Assembly: GCA_033557675.1 (NCBI GenBank)
Contig: JAWQRM010000564.1
Span: 1 to 21,445 of the forward strand
Length of the DNA stretch: 21,445 nucleotides
Source: Coptodactyla brooksi
Lineage: Eukaryota; Arthropoda; Insecta; Coleoptera; Scarabaeidae
Reading direction: 5' to 3'
Shown here piece by piece: positions 1 through 9,500 of this stretch. The stretch's first letter is position 1; each line of letters starts with the position of its first letter. Under the pieces are notes generated by a model. That model saw nothing but the letters and a program-made list of their open reading frames with translations. It did not search any database and was not told the origin of the DNA. The position numbers and the translations under genes are program-made.

Positions 1-731
1 ACTATATTTAGTGATAAGTTTAAACTTAGTAGAACAAAATTTTTTAAATATATTAACAAACATATATGCTGCAAAATCGTTTCTAATTATAAGGCCACCA
101 CTGTATTTGATGATTTCCAAACTTTAAAATGCATCCAAGAATCTATTTGGTACATTTGTAAGTAATTTTATGTACTTACCCTATGGTTGTTGTTAAAAGC
201 ATGTTCAGCTATACTAGATATTTGCAGATGACTACTTTAAGTGAGTAATGTGCTCCTTGAACCTAATTTGTATGAATCTTCTAATCTGTCTTAACATACT
301 TTTTATCACAATCATTACAACTTACTTCCTATATTCCACTTTTTCCAAAATCTTTATCTTATCTCCTGGATTAAAATAAACAATGTTCTTAAGATATTAC
401 CTGACTGAAAAACTAATTTTATGCTTGCTTTATTGAAAATCTTAGGATGGCCCCTAGTGAATCGAGAGTAAGGCGTTGAAATATTTTGCAGTCTATTCTT
501 GCAGGAAGAAAGAAACAGGACACTGTTTCTTATTTGTTATTTTTATAACATTACCTTTGAAACTTGGGTTGTTTTTGTGTAATCTTGAAATATCCTAAGG
601 GTTTAATTTATTTCCAATGGTGGCCACAAATTATGCGTTTTTGAAGTAAAACATGCGTTTTTGAATTAATATGAAGTTGGTTTAATATGTATTGCAGTTT
701 CTAATAGTATAAAATGTTTGTTCATAAATAG
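1..731. other. Upstream gp210 intron or edge region
   Basis: The sequence is AT-rich with no confident exon. A reading open from base 1 to 165 is followed by GTAAGT at 161, but its phase (one leftover base) does not join the exon at 732, which needs two. No repeat was recognised. Confidence 0.4.
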
Positions 732-873
732 GTTAGTTGGAGATGACCAAACAACTGTTACAGTAAGTCCTAATGGAATGCTCAAATCTCAAGGTCAACT
801 TGGGTATGCCATGATATTAATCACATCTACTGATCAACATGGCTTGCAACAAACTTTAAGTCTTATTGTAGAA
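732..873 (+). CDS. NUP210: gp210 exon with BIG2-like fold
   Basis: The acceptor AG is at 730-731 and the donor GTAAGT starts at 874. The exon opens with one base that completes a codon and then reads LVGDDQTTVTVSPNGMLKSQ, ending in phase 0. The NGxLxSxGxxGxA pattern is typical of BIG2 lumenal repeats. It contains TCAAGGTCA at 789-797, which matches an ERR-type response half-site, probably by chance. Confidence 0.85.
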
Positions 874-3800
874 GTAAGTACTTAATTTAACAAATAAGTT
901 GCATCATTCCGTCATTTCTGTAATTTAGGTAAAATCAATTTACTACATGAGGCTAAACGTTGTGGCAGAATGGACAATGGTACCAAACGAATTCAGCAAC
1001 GTTGTACCTCTTGGGACAGAATTTCAATTGAAAGCTACGTATCACGATAATACTGGTAATGAATTTAGTGCGGGCACCGCAATGTTACATCTCCGTACAT
1101 CTCGGCTCGATCTAACGAGAATTAAGTTAGGTGGTGATAATACTACATTATTGGTATCTATAACTAAGCCAGGTGTTACGATACTGAAGGTTTGGGCTGA
1201 CGGTGTACAGAAAACTGCGGATTATATTAAGCTGCATGTTGACCAGGTTACTGTGCCGAGAATGGTAAGTAAAATTCATTTTTGTTTTGCCTATTTGATT
1301 TTGCACTTCATGTATTATTGTTTCATATTACTAAGATTTGTGGCAAATAGCACTACAAATATCAGTGACAATTAAAAAAGATTTAGATTAACTGTCTCTT
1401 TCATAAAACTACGCGATATAGATATCTAGAAATAATTTTACAGAGAAACATATACAAGATTACTGGAATGAAAATTTAAAGTGAATTGGACATACTGTAA
1501 ATACTTTTTATTGAAATAAGAAAATAAATTGACCTCCGAGGAGAAATTTTCAAGTGCTTCACATTCCTAAGTTTACTTCTCTTCTAAACTAAAATTATTA
1601 GCAAATTTTAACTGCCTTGGTCCCATCACTGGTAGACTCCTCTACTAGCGTTAGAGTAAGAATTTCTGTCCAAGCGCTCTGCCGTAAGCCCATTTGGTCA
1701 TTCAACGATAGATCTGAAAATCCAGGTTATTGCTTCATAAGGCCTTGTTCTTATTATTCTCTAACATTGTTTTTGACTTCAAGACTCCTGGTTCACAGCT
1801 AGCTAATGCTTACAGTATTTTGAAATCTACCAGAAAAGAATAGATCTGTCCATTAATAGCTTTATTAAAAGAATCATGTTTTGGAAGAAGTTTGACTAAT
1901 ATAAGCCTAGTACTTACCTTAGAGATATACTGTAGAGCATTATGCAGAAACTATATGTACTTGATATGGACTTTTTGGATTTCTTTCATGCTTTTGCCTG
2001 CCATGTCCAGTCGAACTCCTTTCTTCGTCATCCCGGGCCTTAAACGTTTTGTAAACTTACACATTTGACATGCTTTTATTCTCATTTTGCTTATTTCACA
2101 TTCACCCGTGGCCGGACAAGTGTTTTGTGCAATCCAGTAAAAAAAAAATGGTATATGTACACATACTTATACAAGGTCGTTGATTACTTTTTATTAAACA
2201 AGGCAGATAAATTGACCTCCCATCAGCAATTAAACCTACGAATCATGCTAGATGCTGTAACCGTCTCAGCTACACAAGGGTCACTCCTATTCTTCAAATA
2301 ATCATCCGCTTATTTCTCTTGTTTGATAAATCTTGGGAGGAAGAAGAGGATTTAGAAACATGAGCTTCGTCTGCTTAGTTTCTCTAAAGAATGTTGAGTA
2401 TTACGGAGTGCAGATATCTTCTGTCTTTAAGGAAGCCATCTATAGTTATAATAGGCAGAAACAAAAGAAGTACCTTCTGGTTATGCCATATTTCATTGAA
2501 TATTTAATATTTCACTTGCCATGCCAGCAATATATCAGAAACATGCACTAAATTCAAATCAGATATTTTAAAAAAATTAGGAACCATCAGGGTGTTGAAC
2601 ACATCAAGTTTAGATGGATTTAATATGCCTTTGTTTTAGACGCATTTGGTCACAGGTGATATCGTTTGTATGTGGACACCCGTAACTGCAGCTGCACCTG
2701 GTCGATGGTCGTCAAGTGACGAAACACTTTTTTCCACTAGTTGTAATACAGGATTTGGACTGGCCATGCCTACAAAAGGTGGAAAAGTGTACCTTAAACA
2801 TACTTTACATCCAGTCGCTCCTATACAACTACAAATTGTACCAATATCTAATCTAATATTTGTATCAGAAGGTAAATTGGCACTAACAAATTCTGATCAT
2901 GACAAAGTATTAGAGGTACCATTAGTCATAGCAGGTGAAGGTGTCAGTAAAAAGAGCAATTTGGTAAGTAATTAATCTGTAGCATTTCAAATGTGTTTCA
3001 TTTATTTACTTAAAATATATTTATGCTTAGTTAAATAGTAATCAGTGTGACGTTGATATCAGCACAACTATTAAACAATTTCCTTTTGAATGTGAACTAG
3101 AATTTAGTAATGCAACCATAGATTTTGAAATTTATAGTATATTCGAAGTCCGCAGTACGTTTAACAGCAAAACTGGTAGGTTACAAATGTTAGGGAGAGA
3201 CGTGAAAAATTATTGCTTGGGTCATTTTTAGGAATGTATGGTTGTACCATTAGCTCTACAGATTTGAGAGATCCCAACATCAGCACGTTCGACACAAAAA
3301 TCTTCTTGACTGCAAGATCAAAAAGTAATAATGTGGCATCTGAAGCTTTGGAAATAGACTTTGTGCCGGGGATATTTCTCGAAAGAGAGTTGGTTTTGGA
3401 TGAATACCTTTATACTGCTGACTTGTTAATAACAGGCACCTCACGTATTTTGAGTAAGGTTAAGGTAAGAACACATTATCATATGTATGATACAGAACGC
3501 TTTCTTTAAAATGAATTTCAAAGATGTAGAGGGTTTTCAGAGAAAATAACATTTTCTGATAGATTGATTGAACCCTTTCAGATAACTATTAAAAATTTTT
3601 AAGAGACTACCCCATGAAATGCAGCAAAAATAAAATGTGCTTTAACTTGTGCTAACCTAGGGTGTCTTAAGGTTGACTCAAATATAACTACTAATCATGG
3701 TTTAAATAAAAGTGCACATATTCAACACAAAATTTTGTACGATAGTTCAGCAGCCTTTACTGAAATTTCTCTGAAAAGATACTTACTTTCCCTTTGGCTT

Positions 3801-5452
3801 CTGTAGTCCATTGAAGAGTTTCGGCTTATAGGAAGGTTGCAAAGAAGTATTAGGATTTTAAGAGTGTGGATAGACACCCCTCATGTAAAATGGACTTAGT
3901 AACATTTCGCCAACCCACCACTTCCAATCTTTGCAAGTTCTCCTCTACACATTCTATCCATCTCTTTCAAGGAAATCCTTGGTTTACTTACTCCTCCCAA
4001 CATGCTCCTTTCTTGTTTCGCATATCGTCCATATGCTGCAAAACTTGGAAGATACCAAATCAAAAATGAGTGAATGTGCATTAGAGTTTTATTTTACCAT
4101 CTACCAATTTTTTGTACAGTGTGACAAATTCGCCTTTATCTTCCATGTATGACATATATGTGAATTAGGCTACTGAAATTTTGGACTGCATGCTTTCAAA
4201 AGCCATATTTTAGTGCCAACTTCAATTGTCCCTTAAACAGAGGAGAAATTAATCAAAATGCTCACAACTTGTGCAATTTTATTATGAAATTAACCAAAAT
4301 ATTATAAATGTGCTATGTAAAATTCATGCTGTAAATCTGTAAAGGTATTCCAGTTGCTAATGGGACACCTTTATTTTATTTTGTACATCCACTTTATTTT
4401 TTTAACAGATGTTTTGGAATGTTCATTGTCTAACATTACAACAATTAATGCCAACTGCCCCAGTTCAAAATTCATCTTTTTTCTCCAATGAAACAAGAAC
4501 AACTGCAAAGTTCTGATTAGGTGAGGTTGTGTATAAGTTTACATCTGCTTATGTTGATTTTAACAGGACTGCAGTTGAAGAAAGATATGACATCTGTCTG
4601 TTTCTTTCCAACTGTACTTATTGCATATATACCTACCTAATCATACTGGCATGACTCTTCTGTGCAGACGAATGTTGTCCAAACTAGTAAAAAGCAAACA
4701 AATGTTAATATGTCCTATAACTTTGTAGGTTACACCATTTGATCCCAACCTGTTGGAGATTTCCAAACCTGAAAAGGTTAATGACCATGCCATAAAATAT
4801 AAAGTGAAACTAGTTGACTACCACTGGAAATTGAACGAATATGAGGGACCTTTATTAATAAAGGTTTATTCGGAAATAACTGATGAAAATATTAGAGTAT
4901 GTTTTGTAGTAAAATTGTTTTACGAATCTCTAATTGTTGCAATATTTAGGTAAACGTGAAAGTATTAACTCCTAGCAAATTTAGCGGAGTTGATTTGGCT
5001 GCCAGAGGACAATCACCTTTAGGAACGTTCTTGTACACTTATCGTTACTTATTTATCATTGCATCATCGATGTTAATTATTTTCCTTGGTACTTTTTACG
5101 GTAGATATATAGTTTATAGTTGTCCTTGGCAAACATTAAAACTTTTATTTCATAATTTCTTTTAGCATACAGTCAATTTGTCCAGCCAGTGATTCATGTG
5201 AATGTAACCCCCGTTAGATCACTCTTGGCACCAACTCAAGGACCAGCAACTTCACGCTTTGGAGCTTCTACCTCTGCTGGATGTCCGTGCAATCAGGCAA
5301 ACTGCCCACATTCTCCACAGGCATTCACCCAAAGAAATGCTGGTACTGCGACGGGTACGTCATGTACACCCACAAAGGAACCTGTGTATGGAGATCCTAC
5401 GAACTTCTACAGCACAAGCCCAGAAATACGGCGCAACAGAAGGTTTATGTGA
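732..5452 (+). CDS. NUP210: Nuclear pore membrane glycoprotein 210 (gp210), C-terminal eight exons
   Basis: gp210 is the large single-pass glycoprotein anchoring nuclear pore complexes; most of it lies in the perinuclear lumen. Exons with clean GT-AG borders and matching phases are 732-873, 929-1264, 2640-2963, 3031-3175, 3232-3464, 4729-4896, 4950-5100 and 5166-5452, giving about 594 residues. The first has a bacterial-Ig-like (BIG2) pattern (VSPNGMLKSQGQLGYA); the second carries the typical YHDNTGNEF segment. A hydrophobic stretch, YLFIIASSMLIIFLGTFYG, in the exon 4950-5100 is the transmembrane helix, followed by a tail of about 95 residues rich in Ser, Thr and Pro and ending NRRFM. The family is normally about 1,850-1,900 residues, so roughly the last third is present; the upstream coding exon was not found in 1-731. 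Its 3' end converges on ERR. Identity rests on recalled family patterns and architecture, not on a search. Confidence 0.92.
929..1264 (+). CDS. NUP210: gp210 lumenal exon
   Basis: The acceptor is TTTAG ending at 928 and the donor GTAAGT starts at 1265. It encodes 112 whole codons beginning VKSIYYMRLNVVAEWTMVPN. The reading must start at 929, not at the ATG at 947, because the preceding 55-bp intron joins in phase 0. The reading beyond 1264 is intron read-through. Confidence 0.9.
1505..1546 (-). repeat. SINE 3' tail next to the ERR pseudogene
   Basis: Read on the - strand this is GGAGGTCAATTTATTTTCTT and on to TTTCAATAAAAAGTA, the same tail as in the other SINE copies. Only the tail is left; the part where the body should be is occupied by the pseudogene from about 1551. 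Confidence 0.55.
1551..2305 (-). pseudogene. Duplicated, degenerate ERR fragment inside a gp210 intron
   Basis: The block aligns by eye, in the same orientation, with the functional ERR at about 10537-11385. Shared stretches include CTTCTCTTCTAAACTAAA, CATCACTGGTAGACTCC, TTTGGAAGAAGTTTGAC and TGGTATATGTACACATACTTAT. It covers part of the ligand-binding exon, the complete 93-bp-type intron, the second-finger exon and the SINE in the next intron, so it is a genomic duplication, not a processed copy. It is dead: about 50 bp of the ligand-binding exon around the IGWAKQ region is missing, about 10 bp is gone in the second-finger exon near 2009 (frameshift), and the finger-two acceptor is deleted near 2130. 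It lies antisense to gp210. Confidence 0.88.
2185..2305 (-). repeat. tRNA-derived SINE, degenerate
   Basis: On the - strand it reads GGATGATT, then a box-A-like TAGCTGAGACGGTTACAGC, a box-B-like AGGTTTAATTGC and the tail GGAGGTCAATTTATC. It is the duplicate of the copy at 11268-11392 and travelled with the pseudogene. Confidence 0.6.
2306..2639. other. gp210 intron remainder
   Basis: AT-rich intron sequence between the pseudogene and the next gp210 exon. An open frame at 2333-2551 has no recognisable protein pattern and is not called a gene. Confidence 0.4.
2640..2963 (+). CDS. NUP210: gp210 lumenal exon
   Basis: The acceptor is TTTTAG ending at 2639 and the donor GTAAGT starts at 2964. It has 108 codons, phase 0 at both ends, beginning THLVTGDIVCMWTPVTAAAP. 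The segment CNTGFGLAMPTKGGKVYLKH resembles another BIG2-like repeat. The 1,375-bp intron before it holds the ERR pseudogene. Confidence 0.9.
3031..3175 (+). CDS. NUP210: gp210 lumenal exon, short
   Basis: The acceptor is GCTTAG ending at 3030 and the donor GTAGGT starts at 3176. It reads LNSNQCDVDISTTIKQFPFE onward and ends with one base of a Gly codon completed by the next exon. There is no in-frame ATG, so an ATG-based ORF search misses it. It has two cysteines. Confidence 0.85.
3232..3464 (+). CDS. NUP210: gp210 lumenal exon
   Basis: A 56-bp intron precedes it (AG at 3230-3231) and the donor GTAAGA starts at 3465. The first two bases complete Gly, then MYGCTISSTDLRDPNISTFD follows. It ends in phase 0 at SKVK, which matches the phase-0 start of the next exon at 4729. 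Confidence 0.88.
3465..4728. other. Large gp210 intron
   Basis: A 1,264-bp intron between phase-0 exons. It holds a probable non-LTR retrotransposon scrap (3892-4020) and an exon-like segment after a good acceptor at 4408; otherwise no feature was recognised. Confidence 0.6.
3892..4020 (-). mobile_element. Non-LTR retrotransposon ORF2 C-terminal scrap
   Basis: Read on the - strand from 4020, the frame gives NKKGACWEE, a stop, then after a second stop KRWIECVEENLQRLEVVGW. The pattern RWIxCVEExLxxLxVxGWR is the familiar extreme C-terminus of LINE reverse transcriptase ORFs (recalled pattern). Two stops within about 130 bp show it is dead. The clade cannot be told. Moderate certainty. Confidence 0.45.
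4729..4896 (+). CDS. NUP210: gp210 juxtamembrane lumenal exon
   Basis: The acceptor is TTTGTAG ending at 4728 and the donor GTATGT starts at 4897. It has 56 codons in phase 0, beginning VTPFDPNLLEISKPEKVNDH. It continues the lumenal part just before the membrane span. Confidence 0.87.
4950..5100 (+). CDS. NUP210: gp210 transmembrane exon
   Basis: A 53-bp intron precedes it and the donor GTAGAT starts at 5101. It reads VNVKVLTPSKFSGVDLAARG, then a hydrophobic helix (YLFIIASSMLIIFLGTFYG), the single membrane anchor of the protein. It ends with one base of a codon completed at 5166. Confidence 0.9.
5166..5452 (+). CDS. NUP210: gp210 C-terminal tail exon
   Basis: The acceptor is TCTTTTAG ending at 5165 and the stop TGA is at 5450-5452. 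The tail of about 95 residues is polar and Pro/Thr/Ser rich, with a cysteine cluster CPCNQANC and the ending RRNRRFM. In gp210 the tail faces the pore side of the membrane. Other frames open across this exon are shadows. Confidence 0.9.
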
Positions 5453-5640
5453 CAGTACTTCTGTATATGAAGAGTACTGATATTGAAGTTTTGGTGTTCA
5501 TTAAATTTAGTTTCTAAATTGCGTACTAGTGTAAATATGTAAGTATTGACTTGTTAAATATTATCTCAGGATTACAAATTGCTTTAGTTACGAAATGTTT
5601 AGGTATACTTATTTTTATAGGATTAAGGATTAAAAGAAAA
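5453..5640 (+). other. Probable gp210 3' UTR with weak polyadenylation signals
   Basis: ATTAAA variants lie at 5500-5505 (48 bases after the stop) and 5629-5634; no AATAAA was seen nearby. The true 3' end cannot be fixed from sequence alone. Confidence 0.5.
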
Positions 5641-5654
5641 AATAACCTTGTTTC

Positions 5655-6350
5655 ATCATTTTATTTTTAAACAACAATATTTCTACAACATGAACGTGTA
5701 AAACTTTAGACCTTTTATTTCTAATCATAATCGTAAAAATGATAAAATATCTTAAACTGAAATATATGAGATTTGTTGTAAGTACATCATTGTGCTTCAA
5801 AACTACTGGCATTCATAAAAATTACAATTCCTTACATTATTACAAATCAATATAATCATATAATGTATCATGTTCTTGTTTTCGTATATGACATATATAA
5901 TATAATGGCAAAAATATTAACACAAGCAGAAACTCGTATTTTCTGCTACCATCACAATTCTTTGTCCATTGTATAAGAAACAACATGTTAAAAGCGGGAA
6001 TTTTAAAAATTAATTAACTAAACTCATCATAAATATAAAGAAAATGAGGTATAGAAACAACAATAGTCAAATGCATGTTAGATATGCATTAAAACAAAAA
6101 AAAATTGAAGCAACTTAACCAATAAAATATTTTTCTCGTATAGATATATCTACGTAATTCGGCTTATATACACATAAAAATAAATGAGAGGAATTCTACG
6201 ATATCTATCACTGGTTTTTGAAACACTTTGTAGAAGTTTATGATGCAAAGTGTGTTTTCTCATTTTATAAACTAAAAATTTTCTGTACAAGTAATTTTGC
6301 TGATCAATACCGTTTTTAATTTCATGCTGGTCAGGTTTTTATCACTAAGG
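5655..6350 (-). other. Probable ERR 3' UTR
   Basis: Downstream of the ERR stop on the - strand, AATAAA signals are read at 5719-5714 and 5665-5660, giving a 3' UTR of about 630-700 bases. No gene or recognisable element was seen in this AT-rich stretch. Confidence 0.5.
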
Positions 6351-6516
6351 CTACCGACTGTACGCTTCTAGCATCTCCAAGAATAGCTTATTCATGGGGA
6401 CCGATGATTCTTGTTGGTGAACATTAGACCAAAATTTTCGAACCACATGATCCGCTTGCCTTAGTGCTGGCATGCACAATAATAATTGTTGTACTTGGTT
6501 TGCTGAATTATGACAC
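6351..6516 (-). CDS. ERR: ERR last exon with AF-2 helix
   Basis: The acceptor TTTATAG ends before GTGTCATAAT; the stop TAG occupies 6353-6351. It encodes CHNSANQVQQLLLCMPALRQ, ADHVVRKFW and VPMNKLFLEMLEAYSR. The LFLEMLEA helix is the AF-2 coactivator surface found in ERRs. Confidence 0.95.
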
Positions 6517-9500
6517 CTATAAAGAAATAAAAACAATATTACAAGAACATAATAGCATGAAAAAGGTCCCTCGTAAAAACTGGTTTGTATCTGAATAGGG
6601 TACACAGGTGAAGGTCTAAGCCATGTAATGCTTAGAAGAAGGTATCAAGGACGTTTATCTCTGTGGTGCAATAAACAAAACAACCAACTGGCAATAGACA
6701 TATGTACATGAAGGTAAATGTGCATCATTAAATATTGGCCATCTAGAATAACATGCGATGCTTAAACTGCTAAAAGCAAAGGACTAAGCAAGAAAAGTAC
6801 AGATATGAGGGAAGAAATAAAACATTTAACACTGAGTGTCAGATCTTATCGGAATACATTGGAATTTATTCAATTCCACCCACGTAATATTATGGGAATG
6901 GCACCCAGTGTTAAAATAAAAATTTATCGATTGCAACAAATTGTACTTAGCATGTTGAACAAAGTACATTGAGAAACAAAATAGCAAGTAATAAATGAAA
7001 ATAAAGAAATATTTTGTTAGAAAGAATGAATTTGAACTTAAAACAAGGTGTTAAAGAAGTTGACAGAAAAAGTTAAACTGTCGTGATACGAAATCCAAAG
7101 AGGATACAAAAAACTTTATACTTTTGAAATACATAATATATTTTGAAAACATTAAAAAATCATACGCTCTTACAATTTAATAGATTGGCGACTAGCTACT
7201 AACCCAATAGGAGTATGAATGGAAAAGAGGTACTGCTGGCTACGGTGTGAGCAAGTCAGACCAAGATTAAGTAGGGATAAGCATAAATCCTCACCTACAC
7301 TATTTTTCACAGTGTACAGGCTTGTGTACAATAAATTTAATAAATCTCAATATTGGCATTGAGATTAGCCTTGTCCATTATCCATTGTCTATTTTAAAGC
7401 AGTCATGGTCTCACAATTGTGTTGACTCTTTGTAAGTGAGTCTCCACATTGTACCCACTTATTGACAAATTAGTAGGTCATTGATAAAATGAATGAATAT
7501 CAAGTTCTAGCATTTGCAGTATTTTACACACTTTTGAAAAAAAGAAGGGTTAAGAAACAGAAAAAAGTGTTGTGATAGACAATAAGTGCATCGTCAAAAA
7601 CAGCTATACCTTATGAGGAAACGTGTAATGTAATAAACTCGTGTAGCGAAACTAGCAGTGCGGTGCGGTTGCTCAGGTTTTCAAATAGGGAGAGACAAAA
7701 TTAAACAATGTACAACATTACGTTAAACATTACGTCAAAAGTGATAAATAACTGCTTGATGCATATTTTGCTAATCAAGTTAGCGAAAGAATTACATAAC
7801 AAAATTTCCAACATCTTACAACCTTGTAAAGTTATCAAAATAACTAGCTGATATTCAACACTTCATCTTTTATTTTATTTTTGATTTCAACGTAAATTCT
7901 AAATAACCATGTGTTAATACTGTTAAATGATATATGATAGGATGCATAAAATTAAAGGCATATGTTGCCTGTATTAACATACGCCTTTAATTTTATGCAT
8001 ATTAAAGATATATTTATTAAATAGAGAAGGATAGTATATTTTTCAGTTATTTGTAAGTGCAACATGGATTGCATGTATAAATAAAATTGCTCTAATATTG
8101 AGTTCATTTTGTTTCTTCAACCAAGCACTGTCATGTCATTCGGCTTTTAAAACATCATCCAAAGTCTTACTGACCATATTGCTGAAGGTCTAGATCACCC
8201 CTCTAGCCATTTTATCCTTAAGTTAGTAGTTTGGCTGGGGCTAAAGTTTGAAAACATTTTAGCTTTCAAATATTCCCAGATGAAATAAGAAATTGTGAGG
8301 CGCGGTGAGTAATGTCCCTTATGTTGTGAGTATTCCCACCTGCCACTAGCCACAACACAATGAGAGGCTGTGGTGCTTGGTTGATGAAATAAAATGGTAG
8401 TAAACTTTGCTCTTTCTGAATTTAGAATAATCACAGTATCAACGGTATGTTTCAAATTATGCTTACCTGAGAATATTTGCAGCATCAACTAATGCTGATA
8501 AGATCGCATCTCGAAACCTTTTCAGGCTATGGTATTCCTCTAGTTTGACATCGGAGTTTGTCAGAACTAATGCTTTTAAGAGGTAATATTCTTCTTTTAA
8601 AATCGACAATACTTCTAATCGTTCACCAACATGGCAACACTGAAAAAACACTTGTATTATGATAAACCATTTATGCTTAAAATATAAGATTTTATTGTTT
8701 AATAAGCAGTTTGATTTGGCACATATCAAATAAGCTAATAAGTTTTTTTTTGTATTTGTGTGCAATTCTAACAATATTCTAGCAATATTTGAAACAAACC
8801 ACATATGGCATACATGTACATGTAGTTTTTTTGCATTGTATACAGTCTAAAAGTATCCCGACAATTTTACCGAGACCCAGTTCGACCCTTAGCAGTCTAG
8901 ATAGTTGAATGTAGAACTTTTCTGTCCAGAATTTTATGGTCTACCTGAGATAGTTTCCAAATCAATCCAGTGTCACCGCGCAGAGGTACGGCCCCTGGAA
9001 CAATGGTTACTTTTTTGTTCCTTCAACTCGATGTTGCCACAAGCCGAGGAAATTTTTTCTGCAGGTCTGGTATAGACGATCTTCTTCGTACCCTAAAGAA
9101 TGAAGATCATCCATATCAGACTTGCGGAAAAGATTTCTTCCGCCTGTGGCGACATCGAGTTGAAAGAACAAAACAGTAACCCTCGTTCCAAGCGTCATAG
9201 CTCTGCGTGGTGATGCTGGATCGACTCGAAAGCTATCTTAGGATGAAGAGCACAAAATTCTGGACAGAAAAGTTGTATATTCAACTATCCAGAACAACTG
9301 CGATGGGTTGAACCGGATCTCGGTAAAAGTGTCCGGATACTTTTAGATGGCACTGTATTGTTCTATACTAAATATGGTGAAAAACAGTACAATGATCTAA
9401 ATAATATAATTACAGGTATGCCTCAATTTTCTATTTGTACTTCGCTTAATTGTGATTAGCAGATATTACACTTTGGTCTTATTCCTCTTGTTGATTTTAA

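Larger units (their letters stand above)
6517..8466 (-). other. ERR intron (last)
   Basis: A 1,950-bp AT-rich intron. It holds a TTAA-flanked miniature element (6826-6914) and a strong hairpin (7942-8000); nothing else was recognised. Confidence 0.75.

Noticed and set aside
1..165. Open reading from the window edge ending near a GTAAGT, as a possible preceding gp210 exon
   Set aside because: The leftover phase does not match the exon at 732, and no gp210-like pattern is evident.
1617..1802. + strand ORF in the gp210 intron
   Set aside because: It is the antisense of the ERR pseudogene; the meaningful homology is on the - strand.
5259..5517. Alternative + frames over the gp210 tail
   Set aside because: Shadows of the last gp210 exon, whose frame joins in phase from 5100.
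7348..7368. Small inverted repeat around ATCTCAAT / ATTGAGAT
   Set aside because: Only 8-bp arms, expected by chance in AT-rich sequence of this length.
8970..9198. Two opposite-strand ORFs with similar protein sequence
   Set aside because: They are mirror readings of the two arms of the foldback element, not genes.
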